Positions 20,422 to 32,088 of a stretch of DNA of 64,000 nt are shown here, piece after piece. Below the pieces are notes generated by a model. It was not told the DNA's origin and ran no database searches. It was given only the letters and a program-made list of their open reading frames with translations. The stretch spans positions 27,993,640-28,057,639 of the forward strand of contig OZ038397.1 of assembly GCA_964036045.1 (NCBI GenBank). The letters are read 5' to 3'. The position numbers and the translations under genes are program-made. Origin of the DNA: Eutreptiella sp. 'Long Island Sound 2002'. Taxonomy: Eukaryota; Euglenozoa; Euglenophyceae; Eutreptiales; Eutreptiaceae. The first letter of the stretch is position 1. Every line of letters starts with the position of its first letter.

Positions 20422-23400
20422 AGGGTGGTAGTCTGGTATTGTGCAAACCTGGATTTAGATGGCACAGAAATTAGGCTGACATCGGAAGGCACACCAGCCA
20501 AAAACAGAGCACGTTGTGAATATAGACAGGCGCTCCATGCAAGGCTCCGTGCACCCGTGTTTGATCCGTTTTCTAGATTTGCATTTGCTCCCCTGAGTAG
20601 CAATGCTCCTTTGGGTCTCAATCCGCAAGTTCTCTGCCCCTGTTGCGCCTGTGCAAATCATGGCAGACCAAACAAGCACGAAAGTTTTTGCCCCAGAAGG
20701 TAAAGGGTGCACACCAAATGTGGTGGGCCATCTAATAGCGTGCATGAAATAGAGGCATGTGTGAGCTACATACATTGTCACAGACAAGGCTGCCGTGGAG
20801 AAGGGCATATATACAAGCTCCACAATACGGCTCTAAGATACGCGAGAAGTGTACAATTTGGTGCATACATGTGGCTAGATGGGCTAAAGTGGGTCAAAAT
20901 GGGCGCAAACATGGGTTTAATTATCCCGTTTGAGCACCCCAAGTGGTCTTGGATCATTTTTGGAAGAACACAGTTTTTTTGACCCATTTTGACCAGCTTT
21001 TGGTCACAAAATGGCCCATTTTCAAGGCTTTGTGGGACCTTAGAGCAAAACGGCGATCCCCTTTGGGAAAACCTGTTTTTGACCCATTTTTGACCCATTT
21101 TTGGTCACATTTTCAAGGCATTTTGGGATTTCCCACGGGCCAAAGCGCACCACCATGAGCTCAAAACGGGCTAAAAACAGTTGTTTGAGCATCCCAAGTG
21201 GTCGAGGAACAACTTTGGAAAGAAATTTTTTTTTGCCCTGGGGACCCTGCTGGACCCACCGTTGACCCCGACCATGCGCGGCCCGGGCTACTCTCTAGCT
21301 CCGCCAAGTGACCACTGGTACGGGGGTCTACGTGTCTTGTTGGCCCATTCTGAGGCTTGGAAACCACAAAAAGTGGGGGGTTGCAGGTGGACTAGGTGCC
21401 ATCGGAAGTCGAATTTGAGCCATGTAGCCCAAGATACGGCCCGTTGTTGGTTTTGGTGCTCATGGACACAAACAACGCACAATCCGGGCTACTTTTGGCC
21501 ATTTTTTGGCCATTTCTCAGATATATCGTGGAGTTAGAGGGCAAGAAAGAGCTTTTTGTCACGAGAAAGTCAAGGTGCACGTGTAGTGTAGCAACGGAAA
21601 GGAGAAGTGCTTGCTTGTTGCTTGTTGCTTGTTGTTGTTGTTGTTGCTAGATTCAAGGGGAGAGGGGTGTAGTAATATATATGTATATAAGGTTTAGTAA
21701 CTAATAACTTTTCTGCCGCCCCTTTTTCCCTTGGTGAGAAAACTGGGCTTTTTCATGAGTCTAAGGACCTAGAGTGCCAAACTTTCTTCATGAGAACCTT
21801 TTGAGTCCAAGAAGCCAACTGAAACCGTAGGGATCCCGTTCGGCTTGTTGCGGCCCCTTCACAGACGGGAACCTTTAAAAGAAAGTTGTTTTCATATTTT
21901 AGTTCACCGACTCCCCAGGACACCTGGATGACACACACATGCAGCGCGACACACGTGCACTCATGCTACACCCGCAATTTGCCACCACGCCACCGCGCCA
22001 CAGTATGACACAGCCACAGGACTTATCCACATGCACACAGGACCCACACATGATGTCCCCTGCGCGTCCTACATGCTCTTATCCTATGTTCGGCTTTACC
22101 TTCACACAGGACTTGAGCTCGCTGTATTGAGCTGCAATGGAACTTTACATGCATGATCCTGATACAGTCCATGCACCACACAACTTAGTCATTTGGATTG
22201 GCCCGCAGATGTTGCCCCTGTGTGTCCTGCACGCACGTGTCGTGTGTTGGGTTTTGCCTGTACACGGGAGCTAGCTGCATTGTATATGCACTTAGCGTCG
22301 CATGCTCCCGGCACAGTACACACATCACACCCACTATGAACGAATGCCTTCTGGCCGTGGCAGAGCGTTTGCACTACTGCATAAAGGGATCACACATGTG
22401 ATGCCAGCATGATCCATGGACCTTTGGTCAACTCAGTTTCTGAGTGCGCCTGTGCTATACATAAATGGACCTTCAGCTTTCCGGGGTTCCCCCAAGTACA
22501 CTCAATGACACCTTGAGCGCCAGGAACTCAAAAAAAAAAAGAAACTTGTTTTCATATTGCGTTCGCCCGTATGCCCTAAGCTCAATCCGGGCGCTCTGTC
22601 GGATGCCGGGTGCCTCCAAGAGGCTCTCAAAAGCCTTTCAAGGCACGATGTCATGCAGCAATTGCATCCGCGTGGAATGCCGAGGGCCAGTGTTGACCAC
22701 ACAACCTAGTATGATGATAAGGCTTTGGAATCCGCATTGTTCATGCATGCCAGTGGTGCAATACAGCACTTTGTGCATAACACACCAATCCTGGCACTGG
22801 GCTCACCAAGAAGCGAAGCGATGAGCCAGTACCATAGGAGACTGTCAAGGAAACCCACTAACTTGGCCAGACTACGCCAACATTAAAGGTTGGGTTGTGG
22901 AACCACCAGTCAACATCCAGCGTTAGTTGTGTTGTTGGCTGGCACTCTGCACTACAGTTTGCAGCATGCGCTTACGGGCTCTGCTCATGAGACGCATTCG
23001 GCACACTCATTGGGTGGTGTGCCGAATAAGTATGGAGCAGTGGCCTCCATGGCTTAGGTGCACCGAGCACTTATTACGGAAGTGAACCTTTTCTAATGAG
23101 TTTCAATCTGGACTGGTTGCAACAAGCTGTTCCAAGGCCGAGAGGTCACACTCCAGTGTGCAAGAGCTGGGATGACGGTGTGAGTGCACACGGGCGCACC
23201 TTCCCAATTTAAACGTCAAAAAGTAAAGGGGACACGCCTGGTGAAGGTTGTGTCCCAATTTGGCGAATGAATGTCAGTGTTGCCTGTGCCAACCTGTAAC
23301 AACATCCAGGCACTGTGCGTTCACATTGAGAGATCGGCGCAGTATTCGTGTTGAGTATTTGGCTAGGCGTCTGCCAATGCCATATTTAGCTGCTTTCTGC

Positions 23401-23580
23401 CTGCCAGGGCCTCTTGGCCAACATACCAATGCAGGGGGTCATACAGGAGGGCTTTCCTCCACCCAAAGCTGACCTTACACTACAGCAATGTCCTGTCCCA
23501 GTGCACCTCATGTCTGTGGCTGAGCCCACCAACACTTCGTCTGCTCCATCTGCAGTATCTATTTTTTCTCCCCTCCACGG
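20422..23580. other. Gene-poor interval with old repeats
   Basis: Base composition is close to balanced, unlike the GC-rich flanks. It holds two diverged direct copies of a segment containing CCCAAGTGGTC (about 20930 and 21185), repeats of TGACCCATTTT near 21.0-21.1 kb, a GTT run near 21.63 kb and an AT-rich TATATATGTATATAAGG stretch near 21.68 kb. No exon with good signals was found. The 5' control region of the beta-helix gene may be at its end. Confidence 0.4.
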
Positions 23581-23836
23581 ATGGCTGCACAAGGCGAAAA
23601 CAAGACGGTGACCGTCATCCACACGGGTCTGGCCGACTACAAGTCCATCGTGGATGCCCTCAAGGTCTGTGATGATGGTGACACGGTCATCGTCAAGATT
23701 GGCCAGTACGACGAGACCGTTGTGCTGGACAAGTGTGTGCACATCCAGGGCGACAGCGAGCAAAACACCGATATCCGGATCACCGGGGGCGTGGTGTGCA
23801 CCACCGGTGGAAGTATCAAGGGCCTCTCAGTTCAAG
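23581..23836 (+). CDS. Beta-helix gene exon 1
   Basis: The ATG at 23581 starts MAAQGENKTVTVIHTG. The exon encodes the capping strand and the first rungs and ends GLSVQ in phase 1 at the donor AAG|GTCCTG. Confidence 0.7.
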
Positions 23837-26800
23837 GTCCTGTGCCTGCTGAGAAGCTACCAGGGCATTTGGTTCTGGCAGTCCTGGGGGTTTGTACAGT
23901 TGCTGCCGCTGCTGCTGCCGCTGCTGCTGCCGCTGCCGCTGCTGCTGTTGTCATTGTTGCATCTCCAGTTGAATGTTCAATGCACAGCTTCCATGGCGTT
24001 TCAAGTCCATCGCCCAAGATCTCCAATCTTGCATTGAACATGTTGGTACTCTACTCTTAGTACGAGAGCCAAAAGCAGCTAATTTAGGGAGAGTGGCTTG
24101 AAAGCTGACACAACAGCTTAACACCCGCGCTTGCGCTTGCTGGGTTTGGTGATCGGTATGCTTTTCATGGGCATGGAAGCGACACCTTTGTTAAATTTCG
24201 TACAGGGACCATGAAAATTCACCATCTAAAAGGAAACAAGAATTGTGACCCGCAGCCGTTGAATGAGCGTGCGCCGAGGTGATGCCACAACGTCCAAATT
24301 CTGAAGTTTGGGCGTCTGTCTTTTTGGTTGCTGCTCAGTGATTTTTTCGGGGCAAGTTCAACTTCTACTCTATGGCCCGCTTCCAGTCTCCCAGAAACAC
24401 AAGTCTGTGGAGCGACTACTGTGTCAACTCATGCCTAAAGTTGGTTGTCCCGAGTTTCTCTCAAGAGCGTGCCAGGCACTGACAGAAGCCGGAACAAACA
24501 AACAAACTTGATGCTTCTCTGCAACAATACGGCACATCCATAGCCATCGAATTGCTTCTGCCAGACCCGCTCTCATCCTGAACAGTGTGCACACAGTTCT
24601 CCAGACGAATGGAGTAGCCGCCATTTGCCATATTAATAGAGAGGCAGTGGTGGAACATTGGTGGCGCAAAAAAGAAAGCACCAATCAACCCGCAGGGGCC
24701 TTTACATGGTATGCGCACCAAGTGCCATAGGGAATGCCGTGCACGCAGTGCGCACGCAGTGCGAAGTTTTGGATGTCGCCATCTACCAAGGGCTCTATGA
24801 AGCAGAGAATGGTGCAAAATGCATTCGGTCCTGTGCACAAGAGTCTCCACACTACATGTCTCAAAACCACCCACGGAGCGCTTATTTTGGCCACTGGACG
24901 GTCAAGAGGTCACACCAAAGATTGGATTGTAACTTTGGAAAACGGACCTTCCCCATCTCAGCCTCTGCGTGCGCAGTGCGCACGCAGCGCGCACGCAGTG
25001 CAAGAACTTCCCCATACAACAGCAATGACGAGGCACGTGCTCAGTGCAAGGGAGGGGCTGGTGTGTCGGCTGGGTTGCTGGATTTCTGCAGAGCTCAACG
25101 TGGGGTCATGCTTCCACTGCGGGTGTGTTAAGTGCACCGAAAGGAAAACAGCCGGGGGCTTTGAGCATTCTTGGTATGAATTGCCATACCTTGCGGTGCG
25201 TCTATGGGACATATTGTGCAGAGAGCATACGTCATGTGTGCACAGTGCACACACCATGTGTCATCAACGTTGATGCTGTCCTTGGCTATCTATCCCCCTC
25301 GGGTAACAGGTGTATGGGCATTTCCTTGCGCCGGTGCTGGTGTCTGCTAGAATGAGAGCTCTCAGCTTGAGTGGCGACGTCCTCCCGCAAAATCCTCCGT
25401 ACAATTGCAGTTCTAACTCTAACTCCATGCCACATATCACCCTAGGGCTGGTCGACATCCGCTCTGGCAACGTGTTGATCGAGAACTGCGACATCTTCTC
25501 TGGTGCGGACGGCATTCGTGTGCACAAGGATGCCAACCCCACCATCGTAAAGAACAGCATCCACGACGCCCACCAGGGCGGCGACGGGATCTACTTCGGA
25601 GAGAACTCAAAGGGCACAGTCATGGAGAACGAGATCTTCAATAACCGGATGAATGGGGTGCATGTGAATGGTATCCCCCGTTCTCGTCCATTCCGAAGGA
25701 CGTGCGTTCGTCGTTGCTTGCCTTGGGAGCAGCCTGCACAACCCTTTCCCATGATCTTTCACTTACTCGCGGTAGTGTTTGCACCCTCGCTGCTGCTTTC
25801 TGCTGTCGTCTCTTCTACTACCCCCGCTCCTCCTCCGGCTGGAAGTGCTGCTAACGCTGCTGCCGCTACTGCTCCTGCTAGTGGTACTACTACCGCGGCT
25901 GCTGCCACCGCTCCTGCCAGCGGTGCTGCTCATGGTCTGCTGCTGCTCCTCCTGATGGTACTGCTGCTTCTGCTGCTGCTTTCCACTGTGGCTGTTGCCG
26001 TAGCTGCGGCACCTCCGGCCGCTGCTCGTCGGCTTTACACTGTTTCAGCCCAGCGACACACCCTACCTTTGGTCACAAAAGGTGTTTACTCCATTCGCGA
26101 CTCAGGTCCAGGGCTCGTTTTAACAACTCATCACCACTGGGGGGCTTTGGCGGGGGGGGCTGCGCCCCCCCTGGACCCACAGGGGGGTCCTAAGGGAACT
26201 AGAATTTTTTTTTGTTCACGACCGCTCTTAGGGACCGCCCCAAGGGACCACCAACCGCCAACCACCAACCGCGACCAACCGCCAACCGCCACCAACCGCT
26301 AGCGGCGACCACCGCCAACCGCCAACCACTGCCAACCGCCACCAACCACCAATCACCAACCACCAACCGCCGCCAACCACCACCAACCGCCACCAACCGC
26401 CAGTCGCCAACCGCCAACTGCCAATCGCCACCAACCGCAAACCGCCAATCGCTACCAACCATGGTTGAACATATGAACTACAAGCGGTCTTTTTGCAAAA
26501 CTGCCGTTTTGGGAACACATTTTTTTCCGTTCCTCTTAAGGACCCCCCTGCCCCCCCACCCAACGCCCCCCGTCGAAAGGAGCCCTGCTCAGGTCTCCAC
26601 CTGAGGTCCACCCCTGACCCGTCCGTCACCTGCATGCGTACCCACACCGTCAGGCTCAGAGGTCGTAGTCAAGAACAACAAGATCTACAACTGCCCCTAC
26701 GGTGTGTACTTCCGTCGCGGGGGCCAGGGGCTGGTGGAGCGCAATGATATCCAGAACATCCCGTCCTTCGGCGTGTACGTGACCACGCAGGTACTCCGGA

Positions 26801-29800
26801 CCCTGCCCTCTATCTGCCGCGCGATTTCGACCCATTGGCAACTCGTCACAGGGGCTTGGACGGACGGACCGGAGAAGTTCAACCGGAGCAGTATTAGCGC
26901 GCTGGGCGCGCGCCGGGCATCTTTTTTTGACCATTCCCCACCTGTGCGTGTTTTTGGCCCCCACCTCACCAAACAATTTGCAGTACTGTCTCACCGTGTC
27001 TAAGAATTTGGCCCATCCTTGGCACCCAGTTTATGACGATGGCAAGGGTGGTGGTTGGAAGTGGTTGGAGTGATATTTTGTGTTGTTGAACTGTCATATT
27101 TTGGCTTATGCAACGTGATTTGCAGGGAAGGTTTGCGGTCTAGTGCGGTCGATTTGGGGGACTTCCCAAGGAGGATAAACTAGGGGCTAGAGAGAAGATA
27201 CTTAATACAAAGGTAGCGCGCCGGGCGCGCGCCATGCAAACATTCCCCCCAAGGCAACCCACCGAGTCAACCCAGTCAACCGCAAGGACACAGGATCTTG
27301 CGCAACGGATTCGCCATTTCGTGTTCGTCTTTTTCTAACGTCGCTGGGGCGCCTCCAACTTGATTATGGGGGCGGGGGGGGGGGGCTCTTTACAGGAGGG
27401 GGGGTCCTTGTACGGAAGGGGGAGGTTTGGAGCCGGACGGGATGGGTGTGCGTTGGGGTTGGGGGCTGAAAACTGGGTGTGAGAGGCCCCCACAACATAT
27501 ACCGCAAGTTGATCAGCGCAACACAAAATCAACCCAACCTCACCCATAGGGTTGGAATTTTTATTTTGCGTCCCACATGAAGATTTGATGTGGGGGGGAT
27601 CCATTGTTGGATATTTCCCCATGTGACATAGTCACACCCCCATCCCAGGGGGCCGTGCACCGTAGGAGGAATGGGTTACCCCCCCCTGGACCACCCCCCT
27701 CCAGACCAAAGTGACCAGACCGGGAAAAAACGAAATTTACATCAGGGGAAATCTTGTCGGGCTATTTTGGGTTCACAAACTTTTGTGTCCCAGACCCCCC
27801 CCTCCTCCCCTTCTAATGCTTCCCTGCCCATCCCGTCTCGCCCCTTAAATGCGGGGAGGGGTCCCCTCCAGGCCTTTGCTTATGGGGGGGGTTTCAGGGT
27901 GGGTTCCTAGTGAGGAGCCTTGTGGGTGGCGCTGGGTCCTACTCAGTTGCCCATCGGGCGGGGCTCCCTCCTACTGAGCTGACTGGCATGTGGGGCTGGA
28001 TCCTACTAAGATCCCCTCACCGGGGCAGTGGGTCACCCCCAGCCCCCGCCCCCACTAAGCAAAGGCCTGGTCCTCTCTCAGGAGGAGGGGGTTTGGGGCG
28101 GGACGGGATGCCTCCCCCCCTTTCAAGTTGGAGCTGCCCTGTTCGCAGTCCAAACATCGTCACGGAGGCGGCCGCGCACGGACTGTGGACGCGACCACCT
28201 CCCCGGCCCCTCCTTTTTCGGACAGACAGTCTCCCATGCGGGTCCACGCGTCGAAGGGCCATTGTACTTGAGGCGCATTTGGCCGGGCCCTTTGCCCCAC
28301 AATTTCACGCCTGTTTTCGCGTGCTCCGGCTCCGGCTCGAGGACAACCCCAACACAAGAAATGCATGAGGGCACGGACCAAAGGACCAACTTCTGATAAA
28401 AGGTCCGGCATGGCATCCCCTGGCCTAAAGCAGCATGGCCTATGGACTACAGGGGGGGGGGGGGGGAGGGATTTGGAGCCAAGTCAAATTGGCGTGGGAA
28501 ATTTGGCGTTTCAATTTGCCCGCCAAATTCACCAGCGAAATCCAGGGGTCAAGTCAAATTTTGCTTCCACGCCTTCGGCGCAAGAGGATTTAAGCGTGTT
28601 TTCTGGCAGTGTCCGCCAAATTTACCACGCGAAATCCAGGGGCTTCCGCCAAATTATCCACAGCCAAATTATCCACAGCCAAATTTCCCACAGCCAATTT
28701 GACTTGGCACCAATTCCCCCCCCCCCCCGCCCCCCGTATTCATGGCCACGGCTTCGCTGCATTGCCGGACCGATGAACTGAGTGACCAACCGGTGGGGCT
28801 ACCGGGGGCTGATGGCCATCGTTGGATTAAGGGCTAAAGCGGCATGGCTCACGGGACTCCGGTCTCAGCCAAGCCGGGAGCCCCATGGGCATCCCTCTGG
28901 GCTTAGGGCCTAGGGTGGCATGCCTCTGGCATCCCTGCGGCCAAGGGTGGCATGCCTCTGGCATCCCTGCGGCCAAGGGTGGCGTGCCTCTGGCCGAGCT
29001 TGGGGGAGTGAGGGTTTGTGGAGTTTTCTGCCCCCCTCCCCCCCCCCCCCCCCCCGGACACACACAGCGTTGGATCACCTCGGGCAGACTGCACGGGGCC
29101 ACAGGCATGCGACAAGCCTTCAGCGTTAGTCTGACCTGAGCTGTTGGTAGGGGCTGGGCTTGGGGGCAGGGGCCAGAGCAGGGACAAGGCTGAGGGCGGG
29201 GGGGGGGGGGGGAAGCAATGGGGACCGAGTGGATGCTCCATACTGACATACATGACATACGCATGCCGGTTTTTAGAGGACAGAAGGTTTTTTTTCCTTT
29301 TGAAAAAACGACGTGTCCCATCATTTGTGGTTCCAACCGCCGTTGGTTCCCCTCCAACCACCCCTCCAACCACCCTCCAACCACCCTCCAACCACCCTCC
29401 AACCACCCTCCAACCACCCTCCAACCACCCTCCAACCACCCTCCAACCACCCTCCAACCACCCTCCAACCACCCCTCCAACCACCCTCCAACCACCCTCC
29501 AACCACCCCTCCAACCACCCTCCAACCACCCTCCAACCACCCTCCAACCACCCCTCCAACCACCCCTCCAACCACCCTCCAACCACCCTCCAACCACCCC
29601 TCCAACCACCCCTCCAACCACCCTCCAACCACCCTCCAACCACCCCTCCAACCACCTTTCCGCTCCTGCCGGGCCGGCCCCTTAGCCTGTCCCGAGCTCA
29701 GGGTTCGCCCGGCCCGCCCCCAATCTCCTCCCGGGCTCCTTGTTGCTTTCGATGATGGGCCCAAAGGTGGGGCATGCAACTTGTTTGGTCTCGTGCGCCG

Positions 29801-32088
29801 TTTCCCTTCCACGCCTCGGGCCCCAGCCCTTCCCCGCCACCCCCCAGCCCCAGGCTGTTGGGTTCGGAGCACAAGTTGCATCAGACTCATTGGAGTGGAG
29901 TGGCTAGACGCCTTGGCACGCAGTCCAGAAAGGCGGGTTCGAGTCCCGGCCAGTCTGTGTGGTGTAGTGGTCGGCGTAGGTCTCGCGCCCATCCGCGAGC
30001 AACAACGCCTCGCCTGGCGGCGTATCGTATGGAAACGGAAAAATCTTGAATCACACGATTCTTTTGAGAACATTGAAGCCCTGTACAACCTTTGTGCACA
30101 AGGCGCAACACGCCCCCATAGATGCCATGGTTGTAGTCTTGGAACCCAAAATGCAATAAGCAAACAGAGGCAGCAATGGCAGAACAAGGAACACAGTACA
30201 GAGCACAAGGCAGGCAACTACATAGTTCAGCGTCAGCCTGGACACCTTGCAGAGCACAACTCGTTCTTTCCTCCATGGACCATCCTGCCTAGGCACTCCA
30301 ATCAACAGAGAGACTGACAGGGGAGAGCAAGAGGCCCGGGAGGGAGTCGGGGAGAGGGCTGGGGAGGCTGGTAGGGGCACTGCATCGTTGTCCCCCTCCT
30401 TTTGTTGCAAGTGGCAGGACGTTTTTGCCAAGGGCCAAAAGCTGGTGCTGGGGGTGGAGGGGCCACGCCAAGCGTAGGTAGCGGGGGCTTGGTATGGGAC
30501 TTAAGTGGGAGGGGTCTCACCGACGCCGTGGGAGGGGGAAGGGCTGACCCTGACAGCCCACGAAACATCCAATGGCCGTGTCAGAGCGGTGACCTCAAGG
30601 CAACATTCGGTGCTGGTCTGGTTTGCGCTGCGAGAGCAGCACGGCAAAACACTTTGTGATGGCCAAACAATTGAGATGACTTGAACTGAGTAACCCCCCC
30701 CCCCCCCTCAAGGATGTATTAGAACAGCCGTACACCGTAGGAGGAGGGGGTGCCCCCCCCCCCCCCACCCCTGGGCCCCCCAGCCCCCCCCCTCCTGGAC
30801 CACCCTCCCCCTCCTCCCCTTCAAATGTTGGAGGCTGATAGCCAAAATTTTGCTTCGGCGCCTTCGGCCCCAAGAGGATGTAAGCTTCAAAATTTTCGGC
30901 CCGTCTTCGGCGGGGACCATTGGGGGACCCAAGGAGGGGTCCCAGCCAACCCCCCCCCCCCCCTTCAGACCCCCCCTCTAATACATCCCCCCCCCAAATT
31001 TAAGAACTGGGCCCAAATTCAGAACCACCCCAATAAATAAGAACCCCCACTGCCACCGCCTGCAACTGGGCTAAAGTTAAGAACCTGCTCTTAAAATTGG
31101 GGTGGCATGAGGTCAGGGGCCCTAGCCCCATTATTGCCTGAGGCCCTCGACTGAATCCCCCCCCCCCCCCCCGCACCACCACCAACGCCTCAGGCTGCCC
31201 CCTCGCGCAATCCCTCCGTCTGATCAGGCCGACCCTGTGGTCACCGGGAACAAAATCGAGACCTGCGGCATCCACTGCGTCATGATCAGCACCGACGGCA
31301 AGGGCACCATCAAGGACAACAACATCACCGGCAACCTGACGGTGAAGCGCGGCTGCAACCCCGTGGTCGGCGTCAACATGGTCACGGGCCGCATCGAGAA
31401 CGAGAACATCGTCGCGGCGGAGGTCCCGGTGTAGTGGGCCCCCGTGGCGGTGCGGGGCCGGCGCGGCCCAGTGCCCTTGCGCCTGCGACGCACCCGCCGC
31501 TGTATTTTTTTTGCGTGCGTTCGCCCCACACGACCCCTCCTCTGCCCCACGTTGTCTCTCCCATGTTCATGCAATTGCACAAAGTCGCATCGGGGGGGGG
31601 GGGGGGGGCGGCAACAGGGCATTGGCCGGGTGCAATTCAGCCCCCACAGGCCCCAGGCTGGCAGACCCCTCAGCTCTTCCCCCGTGCCAGTGCCTTTGCC
31701 TCTCCTTCTCGTGCTTCTCCCATTTTTTTAGGCAGCTCTGTTCTGTGGCGACTCGCCGTCACCGTCCGCTACTCCCCACCCGGTGTTGTTCGCCATCCAG
31801 AAGCTGCATTGACCTGTCAGCCCATGTGCATGAGTTTCTTGCCGTTAACCAGCCGTTTGGCCTGTAGCTGCATCCCCCCTCCCCACCCCCCCTCAGGTGA
31901 CCTCGACCAGTATCAGCAGGTCGTACAAAAGCATTGGCGCTGGCCACGGGGTGTACTACACATGCTTCATGGACCTGCCCCCCTTCCTCATCCCCCCCGC
32001 CCTGGATTTTGGCCCCCACCCCTTACAGCTGCCCCCCAATTCCAAGTACAAACGCCACGCCGTGCCCATCTATTTATCATTCCACTGA
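23581..32088 (+). CDS. Parallel beta-helix repeat protein (five exons)
   Basis: Joining 23581-23836, 25446-25670, 26654-26790, 31228-31422 and 31897-32088 gives about 334 residues. The protein is a series of right-handed beta-helix rungs of 22-24 residues, for example GDTVIVKIGQYDETVVLDK, SGNVLIENCDIFSGADGIRV, NPTIVKNSIHDA, GTVMENEIFNNRMNGVHV, VVVKNNKIYNCPYGVYF, GLVERNDIQNIPSFGVYV and PVVTGNKIETCGIH. The rungs keep the N-ladder (KNN, ENE, TGNKI) and the 'G-x-x-V/I' turn. This is the fold of the beta-helix (PbH1/CASH) repeats in FBXO11, SHCBP1, NosD and pectate lyases; no F-box or catalytic residues are seen. There is no signal peptide, so it is probably cytoplasmic. Intron phases are 1, 1, 0, 0. 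If the last intron is retained the protein stops at TAG 31432-31434 (274 residues). An additional small exon between the first two cannot be excluded. Confidence 0.75.
23901..23948. repeat. GCTGCC triplet repeat in beta-helix intron 1
   Basis: A run of GCTGCTGCCGCT units lies 65 bp after the exon 1 donor. If the intron is retained it encodes poly-alanine. Confidence 0.85.
24580..24725 (-). repeat. Old dispersed repeat, inverse partner of 19520-19670
   Basis: On the minus strand it reads GAFFFAPPMFHHCLSINMAN, aligned to GDAFFATPPMYHHLLSIGME at the partner. It lies in intron 1 of the beta-helix gene. Confidence 0.45.
25446..25670 (+). CDS. Beta-helix gene exon 2
   Basis: The acceptor CACCCTAG precedes three clear rungs from LVDIRSGNVLIENCDIF to MNGVHVN. 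The donor is AATG|GTATCC, phase 1 at both ends. This is the most typical repeat region of the protein. Confidence 0.75.
26246..26460. repeat. CCAACCGCCA-type degenerate tandem repeat (beta-helix intron 2)
   Basis: About 20 imperfect units of 7-14 bp built from CCAACCGCCA and ACCACCAACC, 190 bp before exon 3. All units are C/A-rich on the plus strand. Confidence 0.85.
26654..26790 (+). CDS. Beta-helix gene exon 3
   Basis: The acceptor CCGTCAG is followed by SEVVVKNNKIYNCPYGVYF and GLVERNDIQNIPSFGVYVTT. The donor is CAG|GTACTC. It enters in phase 1 and leaves in phase 0. Confidence 0.72.
27869..28069 (+). mobile_element. hAT-like MITE, family C copy 1
   Basis: The terminal inverted repeats CAGGCCTTTGCTTA and TAAGCAAAGGCCTG are flanked by GTCCCCTC and GTCCTCTC, an 8-bp target duplication with one mismatch. 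It is 201 bp without coding capacity, in beta-helix intron 3. A second copy is at 61973-62177. Confidence 0.75.
29343..29657. repeat. 11/12-bp minisatellite CTCCAACCACC (beta-helix intron 3)
   Basis: About 28 units of CTCCAACCACC, some lengthened by one C to 12 bp. Because 11 and 12 alternate irregularly, all three frames stay open on each strand, giving long spurious proteins. It is the cleanest and longest array in the window. Confidence 0.95.
29880..30005 (+). other. tRNA-like sequence pair (possible SINE heads)
   Basis: GTGGCTAGACGCC followed by GGCGGGTTCGAGTCCCGGCC looks like tRNA A- and B-box regions, with a four-pair T-arm. A second A-box-like GGTGTAGTGGTCGGCG follows at once. The anticodon arm does not fold properly, so this is tRNA-derived rather than a functional tRNA. 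Confidence 0.3.
30709..30990. mobile_element. Possible MITE with GGATGTATTAGA termini
   Basis: GGATGTATTAGA at the left and TCTAATACATCC at the right are perfect inverted repeats, related to the GGATGCATTAGAAG end of family A. The interior contains C-runs and the GCGCCTTCGGC motif seen elsewhere in the window. Target duplications cannot be read because both flanks are poly-C. Confidence 0.45.
31228..31434 (+). CDS. Beta-helix gene exon 4 (with alternative stop)
   Basis: The acceptor TGATCAG precedes ADPVVTGNKIETCGIHCVMI, then KGTIKDNNITGN and ENENIVAAE. A donor GAG|GTCCCG at 31423 allows phase-0 joining to exon 5; otherwise the frame ends at TAG 31432-31434. The same GAG|GTCCC donor is used in VPS35 exon 5. 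Confidence 0.7.
   Translation, partial: ADPVVTGNKIETCGIHCVMISTDGKGTIKDNNITGNLTVKRGCNPVVGVNMVTGRIENENIVAAEVPV
31897..32088 (+). CDS. Beta-helix gene exon 5, C-terminal Pro-rich segment
   Basis: A pyrimidine-rich tract and CCCTCAG precede VTSTSISRSYKSIGAGHGVY, DLPPFLIPPALDFGPHP and SKYKRHAVPIYLSFH, then TGA. Third positions are strongly GC-rich and the exon joins exon 4 in phase 0. It is not beta-helical and the tail is not recognised. It could instead belong to another gene. Confidence 0.45.
   Translation: MTSTSISRSYKSIGAGHGVYYTCFMDLPPFLIPPALDFGPHPLQLPPNSKYKRHAVPIYLSFH

Noticed and set aside
28827-29655. Two 250-275-codon minus-strand frames rich in GGW/VVGG repeats
   Set aside because: They are translations of the 11/12-bp minisatellite, which keeps every frame open.
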